The notes under the pieces were generated by a model. The model saw nothing but the letters and a program-made list of their open reading frames with translations, was not told the origin of the DNA and searched no databases. Source: Epiperipatus broadwayi (lineage: Eukaryota; Onychophora; Udeonychophora; Euonychophora; Peripatidae). From it: 64,000 nt of DNA. Each line of letters opens with the position of its first letter. Position 1 is the stretch's first letter. The stretch is taken from NCBI GenBank assembly GCA_028023455.1, contig JAQFVV010000455.1, forward strand, positions 436,001 to 500,000, in the 5' to 3' direction. Made by a program: the position numbers and the translations under genes. Positions 1 through 11,937 of the stretch are shown here, one piece after another.

Positions 1-1013
1 ATAATGCATATATCAATAATTAACACCAGCATAGAGTAGATTTGGATGAGATTTGGTAGTGAACTGCGAATAGCAAACTAACATTTATAAGTTTTAAATA
101 TTTAAATTATAAAATATATGATAAACAATACAAATATAAAAAGTGCATTGGGCTTTACATTCACATGTGTCTTATAGCAATGAGAGGATTTCAAAACAAG
201 TTCTCCCCTTATGCACTTTAAAAAAGTTTATTACAATTTAATGTTAATTACAGTTTTATTCTACAGTCTATTCATACCTCAACTTAGTATGCCATTCCTA
301 TGGGTTTGCTAATAGTCAAATCATATGAGACTGATAACTAATACCTTATTATTACTTAATGAGCAATAAATGTGGTCTTTATGCAGGTTGCATAATATAA
401 ACTAGGTCTGAGGTTCAGATCAATGCTGAATGAGCAATATTATGGCTTGAATGTGCAGTTACTCATAGAATTCAGTACCAAGTACTCGGTTTCCATGGAC
501 TGTACAATTTTCTATCTTAATATAAGTGAACATTTAGTTTGGGTGATCAGAGCAGCTTATAAAATAATATGGATCCTCATGTTCCAGTTCTAAAAGAGTG
601 ATCTGTCAGAATTAAGGATAATGGGGTGGCTCTTAAAACCAAAGCCCATTTTAATAAAAATATAATAGCAAGGCATATACTGCAGTTGTGTGCTTTACAA
701 AAACACATTTGTAATGCTTTCTAAAATATAAACATTGAAATTAATTAAACGCTAAATCAATAGTTTCATTCTGCAAAACTACTATACACCCATTCGTAAT
801 TCAGCATATTTAAATCATGCTAAAAGATGTAATTATAAGTGACCTAGTTTACCCAATAATCCATATACTTAAGTAGAATAAACTAAGGGGAACTAAAGCA
901 TATTTGGGACTTAAAAATTAACTAATTACTTATAATATGCTTTAAAATATCATTCTCTAAACAAACATTTAATAAGCAAACCTAAATTAAACATTAAGTC
1001 AAACATAGTAGCT

Positions 1014-1016
<3 letters not shown>

Positions 1017-1052
<36 letters not shown>

Positions 1053-1081
1053 TTATATATATATATATATATATATATATA
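1017..1081. repeat. (TA)n microsatellite, two runs
   Basis: Two uninterrupted TA runs of about 33 and 27 bases are separated by a single ACT interruption. TA arrays recur at 3.64, 16.07, 48.2 and 59.16 kb, so this is a general property of the locus. Confidence 0.95.
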
Positions 1082-1548
1082 AGTGTAGGTTTTCAGATTG
1101 GAGAGTTATAAGGTGTGCTAATCAACATAAATTAGCTACATGTGAGCATCTGATCAACTTTCCACAATTATTATTATTATCAATCTCTGCTCTGAATGGC
1201 ATAACATAAATAGATAAATTAACAAATCTATAAAATAGGAAATAGTATGACTGCAAATCAGAAAGATAGATGAATAATAATAATAACTGATGACAGTTAT
1301 TATCTTAAGAAAATTATGAATTACTAATATTTATTGAGCAGGCAAGATTCTTACAAAGATTATTTTTAAAATAAAGTTACAAATTTACTTTTAAAAGTTA
1401 TTACAAATTATTAATTTTGAATGTTCATCATTTAGCTAGCTTTCGATTTATGGATTAATTTAATAGATTAAATTTAATATTTTATAGAGCTCTGTGGAAA
1501 GAAATTTACCAATCTTCTAGCTGAAGTGCTTGATACTGGTGTTCTCCA

Positions 1549-1740
1549 TTAGGCTGGCTTGTCCAATGTCTTTTTGGCAGGTTGTGGGTTTTGAGTTCCA
1601 TCTTCATTCTGGATGAATTCTCCAAAAAGGAGGGGCAGCAGTTGCTCTACCCCATGATTCTCATTGTAGAAACAAGTTAATGAGTGAACCTTGTTGTCTG
1701 AATTTTGGGGATTTTTTATTAACACTTCCTCCCCCCTCAC
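1549..1740 (-). other. Short open frame of unknown origin
   Basis: A 63-codon minus-strand frame whose composition is less lysine/asparagine-biased than the random frames around it; it contains a stretch reading HGVEQLLPLLFGEFIQ and the tail AKKTLDKPA. It has no obvious start context and no neighbouring coding frame. Upstream on the minus strand the frame soon meets a stop. It could be a decayed exon or a transposon-protein remnant; I do not recognise the family and infer no function. Confidence 0.2.
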
Positions 1741-3214
1741 AAGCCATTAAAAGTTGTTTACAACCTTTAATTTTCAATTTTTTATAGCCAGCATAAAATT
1801 AATAAGAACAAAAGGATCAGGCTTGATTATTGACAAGTGGTGCTGGCTAATGATTTTGTCTTTGCCCTTTTGAACTGTATTTTAAATCTTTAAAAATCTT
1901 TGGCTCTCAGTTTACCATTTAATTAGAGGTATTTCTGAGAAATCGATGACCTTGATTCTCTCTTGTTTTAAAAAAGATTTAAGCTGTCAACATTCCATTA
2001 TATGCATAAGACAGACACCCCTGAATTAAGAATTATATGTGAATACCAATGATGATATAAATTAAATAATTTTAAAGATAACTTAGAATTTAGAAAATTT
2101 GTAATGTTTGCTAAATCTATGACATTACAGTTCCCTTTGCATATATACATAGATGTGCTCCCACACATAGAACAATGTTCACAACTTATTTTAATTTTAT
2201 TAATTTTAAAATTATAACTGCATATACATTATATGCATACAAACATTAATATGACTATTAGATGTGTGCACAGTTACAAATACATGCACATACACATAAG
2301 TATATGCTATTACATATTAAAACAAATTATTGTAAGCTTATATACATGGATTGGGAGGATTTAAACTGTGGAACATAGTAGGTGAAACAGGATGATAGAC
2401 AAAGAATACTGTTTCACTGTTATTTCTTTGATTATTAAAAATAAGTAAAGATTATTTGATTAAATAAATTTTAGAGACAATTTATTTATTGATATTCATT
2501 ACCAAGTTCAATAATTATTGATCTGGTTATAGTTTTTTTTCTCCTGAGGGGTCTTTTTTAACATTTCCACAATGACAAATAATAATATAGGATTCAATAG
2601 GCATTGTATTATTAGATGATATCCAACTATTACTTTTATAAACCCTGCAAACCATGGCAAATATGATGGTTTGATGGCCTTGGACATTCTGTATAGCTTT
2701 TGTTATGCAGAAATCAACTGAAAAGAGTTTATGTTATCTCCCTTTCACATGATGTCTACTCACAATACATTGTCATATTTTATCACAAATCCACAGATTG
2801 TTAGTGAAAGTAGGTAAAATAAAACAAAAGTTTTGATGAAAAAAAAAGTATATGTATTCTTTTTGCTGAGCTTTTTTTTCTTACCTAGTAACAACAATAA
2901 CACAGACTTTAAACATTAGCTCATAGAGCATAAATTTGTTTATCATTCGATATGACTTAAATTTTTTTAATATTTTTAATAAATAAACATTCATAGAAAT
3001 TTTAATTATTTTCTTTATTTATTCATTTATATATTATAGGTAGATAATAAATGATGATGGTGCATGTCACAATATATATATATATATATAAGAATAAAAA
3101 TAATAAACATATTGGTAATAAACTAATATATACAGTCTTTTAATCCATAAAAGTAATCTTGGCCAATTCCCAACCTGTCTCAACTGCTGCTAAATTCAAG
3201 AAACAAAATTAATC

Positions 3215-3285
3215 AAATTCATTTATTCCTATTTATTAAAATTGCATCCCCAAGCAATTTTAATAAATAGGAATAAAATGAATTT
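3215..3285. repeat. Near-perfect short palindrome
   Basis: Arms of about 31 bases, starting AAATTCATTTATTCC and ending in its complement, flank an 8-base loop (ATCCCCAA). One arm has a single-base difference. The structure would form a stable hairpin. No flanking duplication is visible. Confidence 0.85.
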
Positions 3286-3427
3286 TTAATAAATAGATGG
3301 TCTGCTAACTTTGAAATTCTGGATTCATGGAATTTGAGTTGATGATATTTGGCTTCATTTTGTTTTTTGAATCTAATGGTGATTGAGATAGGTTGAAGAT
3401 ACTTCTGTGGATTGAAAGACTGGCTTG

Positions 3428-3566
3428 TGGCCTTTGTCAATGAGGAGCCTTGGATCTGAGAGCACTAAGCCAGAAACTAGTCTTGAGATACTAGATGCAG
3501 TGCTCTCAGATCCAAGGCTCCTCACTGGCAAAGGCCATAAGGCAGAAACTAGTCTGGAGATATTTA
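3428..3566. repeat. Fragment of palindromic family 1
   Basis: Contains the family core GAGGAGCCTTGGATCTGAGA followed by its inverted copy CTCAGATCCAAGGCTCCTC. Both halves are flanked by the family phrase AGCCAGAAACTAGTCT. The apparent open frames here on both strands are by-products of the palindrome and the adjacent TA array. Full copies are at 28.9 and 60.8 kb. Confidence 0.8.
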
Positions 3567-3632
3567 TTACCATTATATTTATTATTTTTATTGTTATTGC
3601 AATAGTTTTTAAATTAATGGATATTTTATTTG

Positions 3633-3636
<4 letters not shown>

Positions 3637-3693
<57 letters not shown>
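3637..3693. repeat. (TA)n microsatellite
   Basis: Uninterrupted TA run of about 57 bases. It produces meaningless poly-Tyr-Ile frames on both strands. Confidence 0.95.
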
Positions 3694-3694
<1 letters not shown>

Positions 3695-3700
<6 letters not shown>

Positions 3701-5299
3701 ATATTCAATTTAAAACAAAATTAAAAGAGACAACTCACTATAAATAAAAAAAATTTAATATATCAATCAGCATTTGTTAAGCTATTGAAGCTCTATCTAA
3801 AAAGTATACTAAAAGGAATTCTGAAATAAAAAAATATAATTTCTAGAGAATCTACATGACCCACTCATAAACCTAGATATGTTCAAACTCTGGACCTTGT
3901 TATGTAAATGAAGGATCACTTTAGATATTCTCCATAGACTCTTGTCATGGAAAAAATGTTGATAACTTACTTATATATGCTGTTTCTAATAATTTAGTCA
4001 TAATTTTTGGACAATTACATATATTTCCTTAAGTTTATATTATATTGTGCTTGCAAGTTTTCTGTTTAGTGATAGAATCTAACCTGAATATATATATATA
4101 TTGTTGTGAAATAGGGCAACATTTATGTGACTGTATTTTTTTTTATAACAGTTAACCTGGAAGGCATTATAATTTATCAAGATTTTATTGAAAAAAATAT
4201 TAATTGCTTAAATGTCACACTCTACTTGTCACTATACTTGTATGTTATTTTGCTTTTGTGTAGTTTTATTTTTTTATTATAATACCCTTTAATTATCCAG
4301 TTAAGTAGTTAGGGATAAATTTTTGACTTTGTTAAAAATAATATATAAAAAAATGAACACAGATAAGATCTTTTTAAAAAAAGCCATTATGATATATACG
4401 ATCTATTTATTGTAATAAAAGTTTTTACATAAGCCATAATTAGTTATTAAATTTTTAAAAATATATATTTATGCAACCATAGAAAAAATAAACTAGTTTA
4501 AATTTTATAAGTTATTCTCCATCTATGTATATCAAATTGTAAAACAACGACATTAGAAAGAGTATGAGAATTTGTGATATTCTCTGGATGGACCTATAGC
4601 CTATTTACAAGAGATAACTATTTTAGTTATTAATAATTCTATATTATAGTCAAGAAAGGTATTCCTCAGAATGTGTGTTAAGCTCATATCTATATATTGA
4701 ATGTGATCAATTTTATGACATGAAAATGGCATTTCATATTTGGGACATGCATATCTTTAAATTTCAGACTAATCACTTAAGATTCAATAAAGGGTTTTCA
4801 TTAATATTTTTTTCTAGGTTGTACTTATTTTTCCATATGAATGTTTTAATATAAGTAGTTCCTACTTCAGGTCTATGGCTGTATACTTAATGTGCTATTT
4901 ATCTCTTGTATATTCACACAAAGGCTATCATCACTTCTATATGTTGATATTTAGCAACTGGGTACCTTTTCTCATAGTCAGGTGTACCCATGAATTATTT
5001 TTATGTTGTACTAATAAACTAGAAATCCTCTCTTCTGCCTGATGTATTATATCATAAATATTTTAATTATTAAAATGACATAATTTATTGATCATTCCAT
5101 ATACTCGGAGATGTGATTGAAATATATATATATATGTCAAGTCCTGACTTGGTTATACTGTACATTTAGATTGTTATGTACTAACTATTCACTTTTGATA
5201 TAAAGATATTCAATTTTAAAATTATTAGCCACCTAGTGAGTCTTTTCACCAACTTTAGTTTAATCATTCCAAATTGCAGCATCACACCTCTTACATTTC
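3695..5299. other. AT-rich non-coding stretch
   Basis: No coding frame, RNA structure or repeat boundary that I can support. There are short TA runs near 4,090 and 5,125. Confidence 0.55.
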
Positions 5300-6181
5300 A
5301 GCATTTCTGACATTTTTCTTTGTCTCACACATCAATATAAATTATATGATAAAATGTTTATTATTTATCAGAAAATAACAAATTTGACTTTGATAGATAT
5401 TGTTGTTCATTACTAAAATAAATTTTAAATGTTCACACTTTGTTACTGTAAATATTAAAAAAATGAGATTGTAATCAAAACAAAGACGTTATGTCATGTT
5501 TCTAGAAAGATTATTTTCAGTTTATAAAATCAATAAAATATTTCTTAATTTTTATTATTTTTAATCATTTGAAGCATATAATTACTTATTTCTCTTATAT
5601 CTAATGAATTATGCTTTAAATGTTTAAATTTTTTGAATATTTATTCCAAAATTATGATATTATTTTTTACTTGTAAATAAAATAGTTTATTTACAGTATA
5701 GTTTGTCTTCTAATTTGCTTCAGGCCATATTTATGCTAGCTGCTAATATAACATTATATTTTTGAAAATAAAGTATTTCAAGTCAAAATAAGTTATTAAA
5801 TAATTTATATTTCTTGATATCTAATAAATATAGTGTAAAATATTTTTAAAAAATATGTAAAACTGTAATAAATTTGCAAATAAACATTTTGCGCCATTGG
5901 AAACTGCAATATCATAAAACACCAAACGTTTTGCAGCCTTGGCAGAAACAATGGCCAAACAGGTCAGGGTGGTGCTTATGTCTATTGTAAGAGTGGGAAT
6001 TTTGAATTTTCTGCCTTTTAGTGCACTTTTTTTTGGAAAAAAATTATTAGAGTAAAATATACCATTTTAAACGCATTTTAATGTATAATACTTACGAAAA
6101 AATTCACTAGGGGGCGAATTGGCCAAAAGACAAAATAATTTAGGTTTACTGTTTGAAAAGTTAAAATACATATATATATAT

Positions 6182-6208
6182 AGGTTGTTGTTTTGTCGAC
6201 ATCCATGC
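6182..6208 (+). repeat. Left 27 bp inner terminal inverted repeat
   Basis: Starts AGGTTGTTG directly after a TATATATATAT tract. It matches its partner at 8,348-8,374 base for base. The AGGTTG start next to TA is similar to mariner-type ends as I know them; the family assignment is inference. Confidence 0.75.
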
Positions 6209-8347
6209 TGTTGGATGGCGCGATTTTTGTGCTAAAACACATAATAATGCCGTTTACATGACTGAACATTTGACAGCCGTGTTTACGTGTAATTCAACAA
6301 TTCTGCTGTACTACACATGACAGATCACTCTGTCGCATCGCAGTAAATTATTTCTTCCAAATCGCACATTTCAAACTTTTTTAGGGTGTAGTGTGAGGGT
6401 GTGTTAAATTTAAGTAATGAAATGTTGATATTTTTATATTAATTTTTATTGAAATTTTTTTTAAATCACATGATTGAAGTATTTGATAATTAACGGACTG
6501 TTTAGACACTTGTGTAGTGAAATTTTAATGTGCAAAACATTGTACAAGGGTATGTTTGAACGTATTTGTAAGTAGTTAACGCGTTTACTTGAGAACCTCC
6601 ATGAAAAAATAATAGTAATGGCCATCTTTAATTATTTAATTTGTTCCTATTATTTGGGATAAAGTTTATTAAAAAATCTTTTACCTTTTTTTTTTTTTTT
6701 GTAAATACAATACCGAAATTTATTTTCACAATTGTTTTAAGTTTTGACTGAAACTAAAAGTTTGAAAAGTTATTTATCAGAAGTTATTTTATTAAAAATG
6801 AGTTTTAAAGTTAGTGTGTGTTATTTTTAAACCTTTCTAAAGTTGTTGTTTATCTTTAGAGCAAAAAAAAAATTCGTCAAAACTTTTATTTTTGTCGATG
6901 TTAGTTTTTAAGGAAATCGGCAAGTAAAAAAAAAAAAAGCCCTCTAAGTTTTAACTTTGTTTTTGAAAACCAAAATTTGTCAACGTTCTTTTTAATCGTT
7001 TATCAATTTGTGGTACTACCCAATTTGTTTATCTTACTTTAAAGAAATTTTTATTAGGCTAAACAAAGATTACATTTTATAAAAGGACAATATTAATGGG
7101 GAAAAAAGAGGTTATACAATTGTTTTTTAAAAGAGACTGATTGTTGTGATAGTTTTTGTTATGTTACATTTTTAGGAAACTGGAGTAACTTCCAAGTCTC
7201 CTCAATTATGAATTTTGAAGATAGGAATTGATCTCTTGATTTTATCTTTTGCGTAGATTACAAGAAGCATGAGTTTTGATCTGGTTGAAGCTGGGTATAT
7301 AGTAACTAACAACTCACGTACCAGATTGAATAAGCGATAAAAATTGAAACTCTTATTATAGGAAATGGTTTTTTTTTTAATAACCATTTTATTTTTGTTT
7401 ATGTTAAGTTTATAAACAAAAACTGTTAATCCAAAAAAAAAAAAAAAGGCAACAAAGTTTAAAATTTGATAGTGTTTATTATTTGTGTAACCCCTCTCCC
7501 CCCCAAAAAAAACCCCTTAATAACTTTGATCTTATTGATAATTGTTTTGTAAAAAAAAAAAAAAAAAAGCCAACTGAATAAAACTTTGTTTGTATTATTT
7601 ATTTATGTATCCAAAAAAAAAAAAGTCTACTAGGTTTAAAGTTCATTTGTGTGATTTATTTGTTACATTTTCATTTACCATTGTCAAATTCCCTCCACTC
7701 CAAACCCCGACGCCATTGCCATTAATTTCTGCTAAATACACTAATGCTTATTACTAAACATACTCGAAACTAGAGATTATCTCTAGCACAGATATATATA
7801 CTTTAAACCTCAATTAAATATTAATATATCTTATTTTTGGAATTTAACATGCACGGAATTAGTCAACTTTCTCTATCCGGTATGTAATATCTTTAGAGAT
7901 ATAATAAACACCTCCAAACTTGCCCATACTTTTTGATTTATTTGTGTAACCCCCCAAAAAAGCTTAATAACTTTAAACTTGTTGAGAACTGTTTTTAAAA
8001 AAAGTGGTAATCCAATAAAACTTTGTTTGTGTTAATTTTTGATGTCAACAAAAAAAAAACCTTTAACTTTTGCGTTTGTTTATATTTCTTTAATTGTGTA
8101 CACACTGAAACTTCATCATTTTGTTTAAATTACTTTTTAAAAAAAGCTGAAAGCCAAAGCACAAATTTTTGTTTACAAAAAAATGTATTTGTGTTTTTTA
8201 TTTATTTTGAAAAACAAAAAAAAAAAAAATCAAAAAGTCAAAAACAAGTAATTCAAAATTCAAAAACCTGCAATTCAAATTAAAAAAAGACAGGCCTGGC
8301 AATGTTCATAATGAATAGTTTTTTAAAAAAAACAATGATATCTTGCG
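6209..8347. other. Centre of the inverted-repeat element, non-coding
   Basis: About 2.1 kb with many poly-A and poly-T runs and no credible coding frame. It has an internal duplication: about 7,463-7,600 and 7,925-8,035 share TTTGTGTAACCCC, then a C-run and A-run, TTAATAACTTT, and AATAAAACTTTGTTTGT. The 86-codon open frame at 8,023-8,283 consists largely of poly-A/T-encoded Lys and Phe and is not a believable gene. Confidence 0.6.
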
Positions 8348-8374
8348 GCATGGATGTCGACAAAACAACAACCT
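8348..8374 (-). repeat. Right 27 bp inner terminal inverted repeat
   Basis: Exact reverse complement of 6,182-6,208, followed by TATATATATA. Sequence conservation breaks immediately inside this repeat, so it marks the loop boundary. Confidence 0.75.
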
Positions 8375-9150
8375 ATATATATATTAATGTAAAATTTTAG
8401 TTCAAAATTTTTTTATAGATGGCCAAAAAAGTTAATATTCAGCAAGACAAAAGCATTTTAGTTCTGCCCTACCTCTGTCTTGACAAGTCACCTTTTTTTA
8501 TTTTGAAGTCACTAATTTTTATGACATTGTTTGGCGAAATAGTTTGAATAATCAAAAATATGTCTATTTGAAAATTTATTACAATTCATGATTCTTTTTG
8601 TAAAATAATTATACAATAATTATTACAAATGAAAAATATAAATTATTAATAATTTATTTTGAATGAAAATATTTTACCTTGAAGAACAAAACATTATTGT
8701 TTTGGACAAAGCAAATTTACTCTGAAAATATTTACAAGATCAGTTAGTACATAATTACTGTAATTAATAATGGTGAGTGTGAAAATATTGTAATATTATA
8801 AAATATGTTTTAAAAAAGTAAAAGTTTTAAAGCATAATTCATTAGATTTAAGGGAAATAAATATTTATGCATTCATATTTTAAAAACAAACATCATGTAA
8901 TAAAGTTATCATTGATTTTGAAAAATATAAATAATCTTTCTAGAAATAATGACATGCACAGCTTTTTGTTTTTATTATGATTTTATTTTGTCAAGATTTT
9001 CAGAAATAAAATGTGAATATTTAGAATTTATTTTAATTGTAAACAAAAATATCTATCAAATAAAATCAAATTTATTAATTTCTGATTAGTAATAATGGTT
9101 TAATCTTAAATTCAATGTTAAACTTAAAAACAAAGAAAATGACAACTATT

Positions 9151-9748
9151 GCTAGGCAGAGCCACATTATTTATTTATTTATTTCTGACTGCATTTAAGG
9201 AGAAACCACAGTACATCATATCACAACATCATTGCTATGTATGAGATAACATAAATACAGTTCATGTTTCACACACATACTGCACCATATAATATTAAGT
9301 TAATATTTTTATAAAACACATTAATACTCTTATAATAATGTAGTGTTATGTAGACTGAGATACTGATTGTAGTGATATTTTTCAGACTCCAGTCATAAGT
9401 TTTATGAGATTATATAAGTCCAATTTGTATAGATAAGATGGCCACGGATTCTAGAGATTAAGATTTTGATTAAACAAGTTTTTTATGTTCATTTTTTATG
9501 CAATAAGGTACCATGTACAAATTGTAATCTAAATGGCTAAAAAAAATTATTTTTTTTTTTTTGCAAATGATTACTATTTTATTTTTATCTAGCTGAAACC
9601 ATGGTTGTCTAAAAATTTTAATAAACTTTTGTTGGTTTGGCTTGTATTGTTATATTATATGAATTTTTATTTTATTTTTAATTGCTAGTATAGCTGTTAG
9701 GCAGCATTTACTTTTTTAAAAATATATCTGCATTAAGTATGTTAAAAG
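9151..9748. other. AT-rich non-coding stretch
   Basis: Contains a short ATTT repeat near 9,167-9,186. Nothing else recognisable. Confidence 0.5.
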
Positions 9749-9759
9749 GTATTGTACAC

Positions 9760-9867
9760 TTTTTTTTCTCATGTGTCATAGCATTAACTGGAAAGAGAAC
9801 CCGCTAACCCGGGACAACTGCTTGTAAAGCAGCTGTCACTGACCTCTCGACCACCAATGCTTCACAA
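9760..9867 (-). mobile_element. tRNA-derived SINE, copy 1
   Basis: Read on the minus strand it begins GCATTGGTGGTCGAGAGG (A-box-like TGGTCGAGAGG) and folds as a tRNA: anticodon stem GCTGC/GCAGT with loop TTTACAA. A degenerate B box (GGTTCTCTTTCC) and a poly-A tail (the T-run at the plus-strand left end) follow. It is flanked by direct repeats GTATTGTACAC (9,749-9,759) and GTATTGTACGC (9,868-9,878), as expected for LINE-mediated insertion. Copies at 10.8, 30.4, 32.6 and 34.4 kb define the family. Confidence 0.9.
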
Positions 9868-10544
9868 GTATTGTACGCTTGTAGTTGAATAAACAATACA
9901 TGTTCTATTCTAGTCAAGGTTTACCAGCAAAATATATGCTAGTATATGTGATATAAAATGTACACAAGTAAACTTAGAACAAAATATAGTGAATATCACA
10001 GCTCCCCTGTATTCAAAACAAGTTCAAAAACATCTTTTAAGTGACAATTATTATCATCACGATTTTTAATTTCTGTTATTTTTTTCAAATTTATCATTAA
10101 AAGTCTATATTTCTAATGAAAGCAACTTCTTTACTTTGTAAGATTAAATATTATGCAATTGATTTCAGACTTTCCTAATTGGATATTATCATTAAATTCA
10201 AAATAAATTGTTGATCAGCGATGCACATTGTATTTTGAATTAAATCCTATCATTAAGATGTATATATTTGATCTAATTTCTTTCATATAATCATGTAAAT
10301 AGTCTAAATCTATAGAAAGGTCTAGAAATAACAATATTTTTATTAATAATGTCTAAATAAAAATATATATCAGATAATATATATTTTTGTTTCTGATAAA
10401 TATTTTGATTAGATATATTAAAAATTTGTTCAGAGAAATTAACAATTTTGTAATTAATATTTTTATATTTAAATATAATTTCCAAATTCTTAGATGATTG
10501 CTATTCCTGAAATATAATTTTCACTTACACACAAGGTAATGACT

Positions 10545-10735
10545 GGTTTCTATCCGCTTTTAACACCTGCGTAGGGATGTATACATAAATATATAATAGA
10601 TGTGTGAAAAAGATCTATGATCCTCAAAATGTACATTTTATGCTGAACCAGCCCTCATCAGTTGGCCCAAACCATCTCTGTTATATACAGAGATAGCAAA
10701 TATTATTTCGAAAGAACTTTAAAGAATGCAAAAAT
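10545..10735 (-). repeat. Arm of palindromic family 2
   Basis: Shares the family phrase TTTATGCTGAACCAGCCCTCATCAGTTGG-type core and the following AGATAGCAAAT segment with the copies at 18.4, 44.1, 53.6 and 56.7 kb. Only one arm is present. Confidence 0.65.
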
Positions 10736-10767
10736 AATTTCTAGGTTGAACAATGATCCTTTGTTAC

Positions 10768-10877
10768 TTTTTTTTTTTTAAGTGTCATAGCATCGGCCGG
10801 GACGCGAACCCGCAACCTGGGCAACTGCCTGCAAGTGCAAAGCAGTCGCGCTGACCTCTCGACCACCAATGCAAGAC
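10768..10877 (-). mobile_element. tRNA-derived SINE, copy 2, best preserved
   Basis: The minus strand gives acceptor arm GCATTGG pairing with CCGATGC, D stem GTCG/CGAC, anticodon stem ACTGC/GCAGT with loop TTTGCAC-like bases, T arm GGGTTCGCGTCCC and a poly-A tail. The 14-base duplication TGATCCTTTGTTAC flanks it exactly (10,754-10,767 and 10,878-10,891). The A box (TGGTCGAGAGG) and B box (GGTTCGCGTCC) are nearly canonical, so pol III promoter function is plausible. A small insertion lengthens the anticodon region, so it is not a functional tRNA gene. Confidence 0.95.
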
Positions 10878-10891
10878 TGATCCTTTGTTAC

Positions 10892-11937
10892 TTGAAATGT
10901 TTTTATCATTTCTTAATAAATCTAAATCAAATTTATAGAAAAAATCTCTAAAGACCGATTTCTGAGAAATAGTTTTACTCAGAAACAGTTTAAATGATTT
11001 TCTATCTTTAGATTAATTACTTATGTCAACATTTGCAGCTAAATAATTAATATCCATCGAAACAGATTGTCTAGAATTATCAGATGAATTAAAGATGAAA
11101 GTTTTTATGAATTGTTTATTTTGCCTATTGCATTTAAAACAGGAATATTTGAAATCATTATATGTATATATTTCATAACTAGTTTTATTTAAAAATATAT
11201 AATTAGCATGGAACAGTAATAAAAAGTGTCGCAATTAATAAAAATCGCAGTTGTGTTTTCACAGATCTCAGCCGAACCAATATTTTCGGTATCACTATAA
11301 AAAATCATTATCATAGCTAGATAAAATCAAAATGTCATTTATATACAAAGGATACAGACTTATTTTATTTAAATGTTTATTCAAATTTTATTTATCGTAT
11401 ACGTTTAAGTAAATCGTTATAGACTCTTACCAACTGAGCAATTTACACTCAAATAATGAACTCGTCCTTATTACAACATTATCAAGAGCTGATTCAAGTT
11501 ACTATAAAACTGACCAATGAAATAACAATGAAAGGAAATAAATAGCCAATGGCATAAACAGGTCAACTGGAAAGCTATCTCAGTGAATCTGATCTTTTCT
11601 AGTAATGTCAGGGATCTTATTATGCATTGAGGACTATTTGAGAGGAAAATAAAAACTTTCAGATCTTCGGGCAACTGTTAGATGTTGAATACCAGTACAT
11701 ACATTGTCCAAAATATAGTAGAACAGAGTAAGGCATGCTCAAACCTGAAGCTAGAGACTAAAACAAGTCATCCATAGTCTGGAATACTCGGGGTTCCAAA
11801 TAGAGGTCATAGCATCCTTCCCAAATATATTAGTACAGCTAACAGTTAGATTTGCATAGTTTTCCAACTGTAATGCAAATAAACAATTGTAATTAAACAT
11901 CCATATATGTTCAGTATATAAAATACTGTATATACAT
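10892..11937. other. Non-coding stretch
   Basis: No supported gene. Short open frames on the minus strand (11,013-11,234 and 11,471-11,674) have no recognisable motif and compositions typical of random AT-rich frames. Confidence 0.5.

Larger units (their letters stand above)
1..3214. other. AT-rich non-coding stretch
   Basis: I see no gene, RNA or element with recognisable termini here, apart from the TA microsatellite at 1,017-1,081 and one short open frame at 1,549-1,740 on the minus strand, both listed separately. The stretch is dense in homopolymer A/T runs and short TA repeats. Confidence 0.6.
5300..9150. mobile_element. Large imperfect inverted-repeat element
   Basis: The left arm (about 5,300-6,208) matches the reverse complement of about 8,348-9,150 over most of its length. 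Shared landmarks in order are TTTCTAGAAAGATTAT, TCTAATGAATTATGCTTTAA, AATAATTTATATTT and, innermost, the 27-base repeat AGGTTGTTGTTTTGTC-GACATCCATGC at 6,182-6,208 and its complement at 8,348-8,374. The outer arms are clearly diverged and differ in length by small indels, while the inner 27 bases are identical. Inner and outer repeats could be one old foldback element, or a smaller TIR element (the inner repeat resembles mariner-type termini and abuts TATATA) that inserted into the loop of an older inverted duplication. No transposase remnant is visible in the centre. Confidence 0.65.

Noticed and set aside
3373-3708. Overlapping 89- and 111-codon frames on opposite strands
   Set aside because: They arise from a TA array plus a palindromic repeat fragment and have no protein-like features.
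10768-10877. Functional tRNA gene
   Set aside because: The body folds like a tRNA but has an A tail, a 14 bp target duplication, an insertion in the anticodon region and sibling copies with different anticodon loops, so it is a SINE.
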